Source: Topomyia yanbarensis (taxonomy: Eukaryota; Arthropoda; Insecta; Diptera; Culicidae). Taken from it: a stretch of DNA of 64,000 bases. The stretch's first letter is position 1, and each line of letters starts with the position of its first letter. The translations under genes and the position numbers were made by a program. Where the stretch lies: positions 12,710,001-12,774,000 of the forward strand of contig NC_080672.1 in the NCBI RefSeq assembly GCF_030247195.1, written 5' to 3'. Positions 55,001 to 62,129 of the stretch are shown piece after piece. The notes beneath the pieces were generated by a model. The model worked only from the letters and a program-made list of their open reading frames with translations. It was not told the origin of the DNA and ran no database searches.

Positions 55001-55029
55001 GTCGAAAACACGAATGTTGAGAATGGCAC
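52003..55029 (-). CDS. LINE ORF2: APE endonuclease and reverse transcriptase (1008 aa)
   Basis: This protein nicks the target and copies the element's RNA into the genome. Domains: an APE-type endonuclease at residues about 50-290, with QNFNRMK (Asn 58), ATE (Glu 87), YGDFN (199-202), LDLLFTN and a catalytic His at 281; a basic linker with PVWYNEQIKNLKNRK (367-381); and a reverse transcriptase at about 510-790 with GPDGIPP (522-528), YTDFSKAFD (Asp about 648), SGVPQGS (703-709) and YADD (735-738). After these comes a thumb/C-terminal domain with ALRKIGW. No RNase H is present, as expected for Jockey/CR1-type LINEs. The first codon of the open frame is GTG, and it overlaps ORF1 by 37 bases in another frame, so translation probably begins downstream or by reinitiation. 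The residue before the catalytic His is Phe (AFHTA) instead of the usual Asp. Confidence 0.95.
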   Translation of the reverse strand: MPFSTFVFSTTLTHSLEEGNDEDTAVCQDSTPFERQQKEVISIPQVESSVEILIYCQNFNRMKSASKMNEIHKNILSSSYTIILATETSWDESVRSEVFGNSYNVFRADRDIHMSEKKSGGGVLIAITSKFYAEIITTRKFKEFEHVWVKTHLAGETHIFACVYFPPNNARKDTFEKFFLIAEDIITKLPPEVKVHIYGDFNQRSIDFFPDTENESILLPVVGDNETLQAIFDKTASLGLNQINHVRNQQNCYLDLLFTNILEDFCVTESLTPLWKNEAFHTAIEFSVFVHDNKRPDDCEYEEAFQFQLANFDNIKQRLSSIDWQTLFRNETSIENSVDVFYTKLFDIIVEQVPLKKIRRQGNTKYPVWYNEQIKNLKNRKQKAHKKYKKIRNERNLFNYLDICDQLNLSIKIAFEEYNSKTELQIKSCPKNFFNHVKNNLKSENFPSKMKLKENVGVNAEQICNLFATFFQDIYTTFSEEDRDREYFGFFPEFTTDIGVNHVSVQDIMEALNKLDASKGSGPDGIPPVFMKNLALELTAPLFWLFNMSLESGIFPNLWKSSYLVPIFKSGKKSDICNYRGIAIMSCMPKLFEAIVNEKLFNQIKNRITNMQHGFFKGRSTNTNLLEFVNYSLIAMENGNYIEALYTDFSKAFDRIDIPLLLFKLKKLGIESGLLKWLESYLTNRQQIVRFKGKKSNPIQVTSGVPQGSHLGSLLFILFVNDISYILKNIKVLIYADDMKLFLEIRNEQDIKILQEEIHMFYLWYNKSILQLNVKKCNAITFSRKRNIPDISITLGNQVVQNCERVKDLGVILDSKLTFIDHYNTIINRANNMLGFIKRFSYNFNDPYTIKTLYISYVRSILEYCSIVWSPFSITHEERIESVQRQFLLFALRKIGWTRFPLPSYKARCMLINIQTLKERREYAMVSFLNDIISCRIDSVELLSKLNFYIPSRQLRIRNTFITNNYRTNYAKFGPLNQMMATYNKHCEAIDLTMTKSKLKKYFDSIRL

Positions 55030-56492
55030 GCCTTACACAAAACTGTTGACAAGCGCTCCGATGTTGGGTGCATTTGCATCGTCGACCGTGGTAAATCATC
55101 CACTGGATAGGGATTCAATGTCGGTCCTCTTTGAAACTGAATTGTTGGCCTATAGTTCGTGGGGGGTCCTGAGAAATGATCTTTTGCAGCCGCAAGAAGC
55201 ACTCTATCCGGTGGCAGGAAACTATTGTTGTAGTGACTACTCGTATGGTTTTTGTTATAGTGGGTGTTGCCGGCCCTAAATGTGATTCTGCGATTGGTAT
55301 TACTCGTATGGTTACTATTAACTGGCTGTCGTGAGTGGCGCGCTGCTTGCTCTTGATCAGGTCGAGGAAAATTTGTGGTGCTTTTGTTTTTTTCATTAAC
55401 GTTATTATTATTATTTCGCCTCGATCTTTTTTTACGTCTTCTAGCCTTTTCGGCCTGTTTTTGCTGGTTCAGGTTTCTTAATTTGCGTGTATCGTAATCG
55501 CTCCAGTCTGCTTTCCATACTTTCCTTGTACCCAAAAAGCGCCAACCTGAGTTATCGATATTTTTGTCGTTATTTAATTCGGCTTCCAAACTGGGGCATG
55601 AATCAAGCGATGATGTAGCGTTTTGACTTGCCGTTATGTTTGATGAAAGCGCCTTAAGTTCGTCGAGGATATCAATAGTTAGCGCAGAATTTGTGAAGTT
55701 TTGACTGGTGGATATGTTCGCTGACAGAGACTTAAGCTCGTCAAGAATATCAATCCCCAGCGTCGGGTTTGACGTCATAGTAACACTAGCCGCTGTGTCC
55801 AGAGACAGTTGATTAAGCTGGTTTATTTCATCATTCATGGTGCGCAGTTCAGCTGATAGCTCTGACGTCACTGTTTTCAGCGTGCTATAGACATTATTTT
55901 TCGTTGTCGTCATTGCTGTATCGAATAGCGAGGTAATGTGATTTTTAATGGCAACAACACTTCCAGTCAAACTGCTGTTTTTGTTTATTGCTATCAATTC
56001 CTGTTTTATTGTTGTAAGCAAAATTTCTAGGCCATCGATCGCTTCGTGAACTATGTTAGGCTTCTCCAGTTGAAACGCGAGCCGGTGCATTACTTCCGTA
56101 TTGGCTTGCAGTTGTGATTCCAGAAGTTTGCAACGAAGTTTGCTTTGGCATGCATTTCGTTTTCTGCGACGGACTCGCAGCGCCGATGTACTCCATGCCG
56201 AGGAAACACTCCCGTTTACTGGGAGATTATTCTGTAACCAGTCCTGAATTACTCGGCAGAAGTTTATGGTCATTGCATCTGCATCGCTGTTACCTAGATG
56301 CGTTGACCAGTCCAGATGGAGCAAATAGTCCCACAGCTCGGAAAATTCAATCTTACGATAATTCAGCAGTTGGCTAGCTGGAACAACTACCGACATAACC
56401 GGGCAACCGGGCGATTGCATCATGATAACTAGCGGTGGGTGGTGCGTGTCGACGTGCAGAAGGGGGATACTGACTTCTCGACCGAAATACAA
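54993..56492 (-). CDS. LINE ORF1: nucleic-acid-binding/assembly protein (499 aa)
   Basis: This is the first ORF of the same element, expected to coat the RNA. No CCHC knuckles of the Jockey gag type are seen. Instead there is a basic patch RVRRRKRN (about 106-113), a long helical, probably coiled-coil middle (about 115-300), and a duplicated segment of about 25 residues (DILDELKSLSANISTSQN at about 248-265 and DILDELKALSSNITASQN at about 274-291). Then come an Arg/Lys run RRRKKRSRR (351-359), a polar Asn/Ser/His-rich region, and a C-terminal CKACHSQHSCFRRH that could bind a metal. The actual start Met is uncertain, since the upstream frame lacks a clear 5' boundary. Confidence 0.85.
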   Translation of the reverse strand: MYFGREVSIPLLHVDTHHPPLVIMMQSPGCPVMSVVVPASQLLNYRKIEFSELWDYLLHLDWSTHLGNSDADAMTINFCRVIQDWLQNNLPVNGSVSSAWSTSALRVRRRKRNACQSKLRCKLLESQLQANTEVMHRLAFQLEKPNIVHEAIDGLEILLTTIKQELIAINKNSSLTGSVVAIKNHITSLFDTAMTTTKNNVYSTLKTVTSELSAELRTMNDEINQLNQLSLDTAASVTMTSNPTLGIDILDELKSLSANISTSQNFTNSALTIDILDELKALSSNITASQNATSSLDSCPSLEAELNNDKNIDNSGWRFLGTRKVWKADWSDYDTRKLRNLNQQKQAEKARRRKKRSRRNNNNNVNEKNKSTTNFPRPDQEQAARHSRQPVNSNHTSNTNRRITFRAGNTHYNKNHTSSHYNNSFLPPDRVLLAAAKDHFSGPPTNYRPTIQFQRGPTLNPYPVDDLPRSTMQMHPTSERLSTVLCKACHSQHSCFRRH

Positions 56493-56649
56493 AATATTCC
56501 TTCGAGCAGAAAACTAGGTCAACGAACCGTCCGATTTGATTGGTATGCGTAAAGCGGCAGTATAGATCTGTAGCAGCTTGGAATCCCACATTGCACCGTA
56601 TCCCATGTGATCAAGTTGTTTAAAGGGCATCAGAGCGGTAGAAAACGAG

Positions 56650-57545
56650 GCACTGCATGACTATTAAATCAGTTAAAACGTCAATTCCACATTTCGATTC
56701 AAGTTTCAATTTATTTTTAACTACAGCAAACAAAAATTCGGCACACTACGTATACAAAATTTGGAAGGTACCCAACCTTAGTCAACCAACTAGAAAACTT
56801 TGATTGGCAAGCGATGTGCGAATGTGGAAACATATTTATTTCTATGTCATATTTGAGTCTGTAAATGAACAAATTCACATGGAAATGCCCAAAAGTAACT
56901 TCTTGAGGTCTTACGAAGACTCGACACTAATCGGTCGGATTTGGCAAGTTTCATTTTGCATGGTCAGTCTTAGACTGACACAATACCAATAATGTTGCTC
57001 TGTAATGCATCCGCCTTATCTAGAATAAATAAACCATCTTGTAGACAAATGTCATGAAATCCCAATAAAAAAGTTGAAAATGGCATTTTTAAAGTATTTA
57101 CATACATACACCCTGACTTTCCCCTAGATTTGAATAAATGAGTCACGGCAATGTGCATGTGTTTGAGGGTATTTGAAGAACATCGGACATTTGGTAGCGT
57201 AACCCAACCCCGACATTTCTTCTTCTTGATGGATGCACTCTTATTCCTCAAACAACGTCTACCAACTATGAAGGTCAGATAACTGGGAATACTATAGCGT
57301 AGTTAATAAGTCCATGACGATATTTGGACATCGGCAACGACACCAGGTTGTGGAAATCTAAATTCGTCTTTGTTCTCGGTATAATTTAAATCCCACTTTA
57401 TTTTTAAAGTAATGTCAACACGGTTCACAGATTTGGTTTAAATTTGGAAAAGAGCCTCGGGGTGCTATGGAGTGGAAACTGTACCGAAAAGCTGGGATTT
57501 TTTTTTTAATCATCGTACTACTACAGCTGCTTATAGATTTTCAAT
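56650..57545. other. hAT-derived or unclassified DNA right of the intact LINE
   Basis: AT-rich sequence with no transposase-like frame. It carries a short palindrome (ggtcagtcttagactgacac at about 56960-56980). By position it belongs to the body of the hAT-like element, but it could include other insertions. Confidence 0.4.
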
Positions 57546-57613
57546 TGTAGGGGCCCCCTAGCTCAAGAGTGCCCAGGGGCCCCGTGTAGTCTTAAGACGG
57601 CCCTGGTAGGAAG

Positions 57614-57795
57614 CGCTCTATTGTATCACGTGGTAGCTGTGAAGTTTGCTGGGCGAGGAAAGCGACTCGAAATACCCAGTGATCGCCCGTTGGGTGGTCA
57701 TCGTCGCGTGTTCGGGAGTGTTTTCTTGCCATTTGTTCGTGAATCCCGTCTCCGAATCGATCAATTTTAGCGGCTTTCTTTGCGGGCAAATTGGT
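57614..57795 (-). pseudogene. Start of a retrotransposon-like ORF cut by the hAT insertion
   Basis: The minus-strand frame from a Met near 57789 reads MPAKKAAKIDRFGDGIHEQM, then HSRTRDDDHPTGDHWVFRV and LAQQTSQLPRDTIERFL before meeting the hAT terminus. With one copy of the 8-bp duplication removed, the frame continues on the other side at 49967 for 17 more codons. Basic, hydrophilic composition fits an ORF1 N terminus of a LINE, but I do not recognise a domain, and it could instead be a small host or other mobile-element gene. Confidence 0.5.
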
Positions 57796-57799
57796 GCCT

Positions 57800-58055
57800 A
57801 ATAATAATGGTTTTCTGGTCAGAATTTCGGGTCCTGATCCGTCACACCTTTTATGAAATCAATGAAATTTTTGAACTGTAGTTTCAATGTGAGCATTAAT
57901 AAACTTCGTAAAATACAACTGCGATGTTTGTTTGTTAAATGCTTAAACTGAAATAGATCTTACCCATCGCTCAGACCCAGCAGCTCTTCTTTTATCCCTT
58001 TTTTGTGTTCCATTCTCCCTTATATTTTAAACTCCATCAATCAAAGCTATTTATT
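57800..58055. other. Intergenic, nothing recognised
   Basis: Short AT-rich stretch leading into the degenerate tandem array. Confidence 0.35.
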
Positions 58056-58059
58056 TAAA

Positions 58060-58640
58060 ATCCAGGAAAGTTGTATAAGCCGAAGAAAAGCTTTATGAAA
58101 TTTCTAAAAGTTTTAAAAGCTTTAGGATGCTCCAGGGAGAAAGCTCAACAAACTTCATCGAAGTTATTCAAACATTACTAAAGTTCAATATAAGGGATAG
58201 AGGTTCTGGGAAGTTTTGCGAGATTCAGAAAAAAACTATAAACTTCAGGAAACTAATGAGAACTTCTGTGAAATTATGTAAACTGTATACTTGTATGGAC
58301 TTCAGCTCGCAGAAATTTTCTAAAACAGCCGAACTTTACTGAAGCTTGCAACACATCCCAAACGTCCTGAAATTTGTCCAACTTTCATGTAGTTGGTAAA
58401 ACTTTTGAGAAGTTCACCCAACTTTCTTATAGTTAGCAGAACACTCTGAAATACTTTCACACACCTTAGTTAAGTTTACAGAATGTTTTTGGAGATCGCA
58501 TATTTTCTTTGTAATACGTCTAAGTTTGCAGATCTTTGTTGTAATAAGCAGAACTTTCCTCAATTCACAGTATTCACCAAAATATTGGGCAATTTCCTTG
58601 AATGTCTCAAAACTTCCCTGAAGGTTTCTTGCTTACAATT
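58060..58640. repeat. Degenerate tandem array of GAAACTTC/AACTTTC-type units
   Basis: Words such as 'aacttcatcgaag', 'aacttcaggaaac', 'aacttctgtgaaa', 'aactttactgaag', 'aactttcatgtag', 'aactttcttatag' and 'aactttcctcaa' recur about every 25-35 bases across the region. This looks like an old, eroded minisatellite. The exact unit cannot be fixed by eye. Confidence 0.55.
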
Positions 58641-58845
58641 TTGATCTTCCGTGAGGGATAATGTAATCTAGGGTGAGTTTAGGCAGTGCAGTCAAAGCTA
58701 CAAATTGCGTCGGTTATATTACTATCTTAGCCAGCGTTTCGACCCGTGGTTTGGGCCTTCTTCAGGGTTCGAGAAAGTCACAAAACTTTGGATATACGGG
58801 GAACAGTAAGTTTCGATGGGATGAATATCTGATATCAGGAGCTTA

Positions 58846-59762
58846 GGGGAGACCGGGGCTAGTTGGCGGTGTTTTCAGTTTTCATTTTTTCCCGCTTTGA
58901 TGTAGATAGATCTTGCAAGATCGGCATGAAAGAGCAAACTGTTGACAATATCTCTGATTTTTTTAAAGTGTTTGATGCATTGTCTCCATTTTAAAGACAA
59001 AATATGTGACGCGGAAAACCCACCAACTTACCGGCGGTATGTGAGAATACGCCAAAAACTAAGCAATCAATTGGAGATGCAATTACTTCAAGGGTACTTT
59101 TTGAACGTGCTGTATGTCTTTTCGAGAAAACTGTATATTAACCGATATTTGCTATTATATTTCAGTTTCAATACCCCGGCATTTTGACTTTAACGCGTAC
59201 TCCCTATTCAAAACCAAATTTTCGAAATTCGTCATGCAATTGGCCGGAATAAATGTCTCCTACATTGGCGAGATACACAAGAAAAAGATTTTCTTACCTT
59301 GGAGTGAATTCCAGAAATAAATTTTTTTGATGACTTTTTTGTACTGCAAATAGTACCGCCAACATGTCCCGTGTGTAGCACCGCCAACTTACCCCAACTG
59401 CATATTTTATAAATAACTATTTAAAAAATAACTTTTGTTTGTGGATAGATGTAATATCTATACGGATACTGAAAGCTCTTTTCACGCGCTATCGAAAAAT
59501 AAAATCGTTCGGAAAATAGATTGAAAATCACCCTGAATAACGCAAAGTATTTAAAATTTAGAAAATTTACTTGGTATGCTCAAAAACACAATATCACCCA
59601 CAACTTTTACCAAACAAATCGTTTTGCAACAATACCATATTGGATAACGGGTTTCACATAACTTGAGGTACACAAGAAGAGTTAGCGCTATATGTTTCAC
59701 AGAAACTGAGAATAAGGGATTCCGCCAACTTACCCAAACCGCCAACTAGCCCCGGGCTCCCC
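58846..59762. mobile_element. 917-bp TA-flanked non-autonomous DNA element
   Basis: TA at 58844-58845 and 59763-59764 flanks inverted ends GGGGAGACCGGGGCTAGTTG and GGGGAGCCCGGGGCTAGTTG (one mismatch in the first 25), both continuing GCGGT. Internal copies of 'ccgccaactta' lie near 59020, 59382 and 59725. TA duplication suggests Tc1/mariner mobilisation. No transposase is encoded. Confidence 0.85.
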
Positions 59763-59764
59763 TA

Positions 59765-60450
59765 ATCTACATCCAATATTCGTTACCACTTAAAGTTATA
59801 CGTATGATAGAAATACCTTCAAAGCAGTGGAAAGAACTTTCAGCGAATAAGGTTTACTAACACGGATTTCAGATGGCAATGACCTTTGTTAAAACCAAAT
59901 TCGTCATATCGAATTGTGAAATAGCAGAAAGCAACTGTTGTTGAGCTCTAGAGATATTATCCGTCCTAAAACAATATATGGCTTGATTTCTTAAAATACA
60001 TCGCTTTGGTTAGACCGTTTTATAGGTCCGTCATGCCGGATTTAAACATTGTGCCGAACATACAATTTCGGCATCTAGAAACTTTTTTCGTTAAGAATAC
60101 ACATCTTGCATGGTTTTACTATATTTCGCCATGAAAGTTTATCATTTTAAATTCATCGCCTTGGATTTAAAAATGGTAACTCGCCATATAAACTGTTCAT
60201 ATTTCATTGTTTCAGATAATAAGTAGTCATAAAAGTCTGTTAGTATGATGGTAAACATCAATTGGTGAAATGTAAATAACTTCCCAGAACCAAACATTTC
60301 GATACTGCCCCATCGACTCTGAAGAACTCATTTCGTTCATTTCGTTTGTCTGTTCGGTAGCACTGCACATCATTTTACTGCTTTTTCTTTCAACCGAAGC
60401 ACCGTGTACAGAAATGAAACAGGTTCGGTTTTCTAAAGCCGAACGGAAAC
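59765..60450. other. Intergenic, nothing recognised
   Basis: AT-rich sequence with no supported feature. Confidence 0.35.
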
Positions 60451-60453
60451 CGA

Positions 60454-60991
60454 TGTTGATAATACATCAACACGGGTTGAAACTCGTGCACACATGTAAA
60501 CGGTGCTGAGTGACTCGGTTCTGTTTTCGAAACTGAGACTCGGTTGAGGTTCTTGTTTCGTTTATCGTGTGAACGAAATCAGAACCACACACGGTGTGCA
60601 CCTTTCGTTTACACGTGCTGAGATTTTGAGTACCGGTGCATGTGCGCTCTCGGACCATCTTCAGAAACGCAGACTATCCGTTACCCGGCCGAGTTGCTGC
60701 CGCAACTGAATATCGATCGACGAAAGTACCCGGTCTGAAAACATCACCAGGTGCTCCTGTCTCTGTTCACCATCGCCGTCCCGGGAACCCACCTGAAGCT
60801 GTATGTCGACCAACGTTCGTCCCAGAAGCAAAGATTTTATACACAGCAAAAGTGGAAATAAAAGTGTAAATTGCGCAAGTATCTTTGTGCTAGTATTTAA
60901 ATTCCGAATAAATGTTCGGTCTGTTTATTTTGATAAATTTACTGCCCAGAGAACACCGTATTCAGCGTTGATAGTCCGCCCGTAAGTGACA
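60454..60991 (+). mobile_element. Candidate solo/truncated LTR with following primer-binding-like site
   Basis: The block starts TGTTGATaatacATCAACA (a terminal dyad) and ends GTAAGTGACA, giving TG...CA limits over 538 bp. It includes two AATAAA signals (60857 and about 60906). Eight bases after the end comes TGGCGACC, resembling an LTR-retrotransposon primer-binding site. No gag or pol follows, and neither a second LTR nor a target duplication was found. The call rests on structure alone. Confidence 0.35.
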
Positions 60992-61379
60992 TTCTCCTGG
61001 CGACCTCAGTAAACGACCCACGTGCTCTAGTGTTGAAGTGTATCGTGAGATGTAGTAAAAGTGTTAGTCCGTAAAAAAGTAACAGTGTATAGCAAATTTC
61101 CATGGGATCTGCATACCAAAAGCTTAACATGGATGATGGTTTGCTAAAGTCTCTTTGAGAAAAATGGGACTTGAAATAAAAAATGACGCACTTGCTTCAT
61201 ACCAGCACGTGGTGCCTCACAGATACATTATCTCGATCGGTAATTACCAGACAATTTTAGGGGGTACTTAAAAATCTTAAACCTCGTCTCGGAGCTGTTG
61301 CAAGTAAATACATACACTGATAGCATGCTTATTAGACAAGCCTTTGAACTTCTGTTCTAGGTTCACCTGACCGAACCGA

Positions 61380-61860
61380 ATGGATCCGTTCATCCGATCC
61401 AGAAGGTGCCCTAGACTATTGAACTCGTGTATCAAAAAGAACCTGTGGTATGGGAGTAGAGGGCTTCTTACTCTAGGTTCTACAAGACTCTAGTTCAACA
61501 TTGTCAATCTGTCAAGCGGAGGTATACGCAGTTCAGGCCTGTGCCAGAAAAAGTCTGCTTAGAAGCGAGCTAAAGGACAACGAGTTGGTCATTACGTCAG
61601 ATAGCCAGGCTGGGTTAAGAGATCTTGGTTCATGTAACTTAGAGTCCAAACTCGTCTATGACTGTTGGCCAATTTCGATGGGTCTACCAATGAAAGGCAA
61701 ACTCATTTTGTCGTGAGTGCCAGGCACATGAGAACAAGAATTGGCTGACGAGATGACTAATAGCAAATGCTTCTCATTTCATAGGTCCTGAGCCATGCTT
61801 TGCCATGCCATGCAGCAATCTTAAGGAAACACTCGAGGACAGGCAGCAAGGGATGAAGGG
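61380..61860 (+). pseudogene. LINE RNase H remnant
   Basis: Translation around 61510-61680 gives CQAEVYAVQACARKSLLRSE, then ELVITSDSQAGLRDLGSCNL and ESKLVYDCW. These are the Glu and the SDSQA (Asp) blocks of a LINE RNase H. Beyond about 61700 it decays, although 'ggtcctgagccatgctttgc' (GPEPCFA) near 61785 is the expected motif after the RNase H in LOA/I-type elements. Stops and frameshifts show it is dead. The catalytic first Asp block is not recognisable. Confidence 0.7.
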
Positions 61861-61877
61861 CAAGCACTTTGATGCCG

Positions 61878-62125
61878 TATCACTCGGCTGGCATAGCGTA
61901 GTTGGTAAATCGATTACCTTGTACGCAGAACACATTGGTTCGATTCCCAACTCCGCACATAGGGTTAAAGATTTTTCTAATCCGATAAATGGGCGATTGA
62001 CCCTTACCTGGTGCTACACCGGTGTAGTGAAAAAAGAGATAGACTTGATTACACCCAAGTTTGAATGAGTGTAACACCGACTACATCCGTGTAGTACACT
62101 GTCAAAAACGAAAATGCAATTAAAT
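61878..62125 (+). repeat. tRNA-derived SINE with A and B boxes
   Basis: TAGCGTAGTTGG at 61894-61905 is a good pol III A-box and GGTTCGATTCC at 61937-61947 a perfect B-box, spaced as in a tRNA. The tRNA-like head is followed by a body containing 'ggtgctacaccggtgtagtg' and ending 'cactgtcaaaaacgaaaat'. A 5'-truncated relative is at 11308-11382. It lies just after the LINE RNase H remnant. Confidence 0.85.
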
Positions 62126-62129
62126 TTCG

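Larger units (their letters stand above)
51869..56650 (-). mobile_element. Near-complete two-ORF non-LTR retrotransposon
   Basis: The minus-strand element runs from an uncertain 5' end near 56650, through ORF1 and ORF2, to a short 3' UTR and a (TAAA)n-type tail at about 51869-51885. Both ORFs are open over their full apparent length, unlike every other LINE in the window, which implies a recent insertion. The tail abuts the decayed Jockey-like LINE in its linker region. I could not identify a target duplication, so whether it inserted into that LINE or beside it is open. Confidence 0.8.
49976..57605. mobile_element. hAT-like element with 8-bp duplication GTAGGAAG, filled by LINEs
   Basis: GTAGGAAG at 49968-49975 and 57606-57613 flanks ends CAGTACCGTCTTTACGC and, in reverse complement, CAGGGCCGTCTTAAGAC. 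Just inside, both ends carry matching GGGGCCCC-rich blocks (50014-50042 and 57550-57584). These are hAT characters. The 7.6 kb between is mostly two LINEs (50182-51868 and 51869-about 56650). The remaining hAT-specific DNA (about 0.2 kb left and 0.9 kb right) encodes no transposase. Confidence 0.85.

Noticed and set aside
58735..58780. Hammerhead-like core on the minus strand (CTGAAGA, a short GGCCC/GGGTC stem, then GAAAC)
   Set aside because: The core and stem II fit, but I could not find pairing partners for stems I and III or a cleavage-site triplet in the right place. Similar strings are common in animal repeats.
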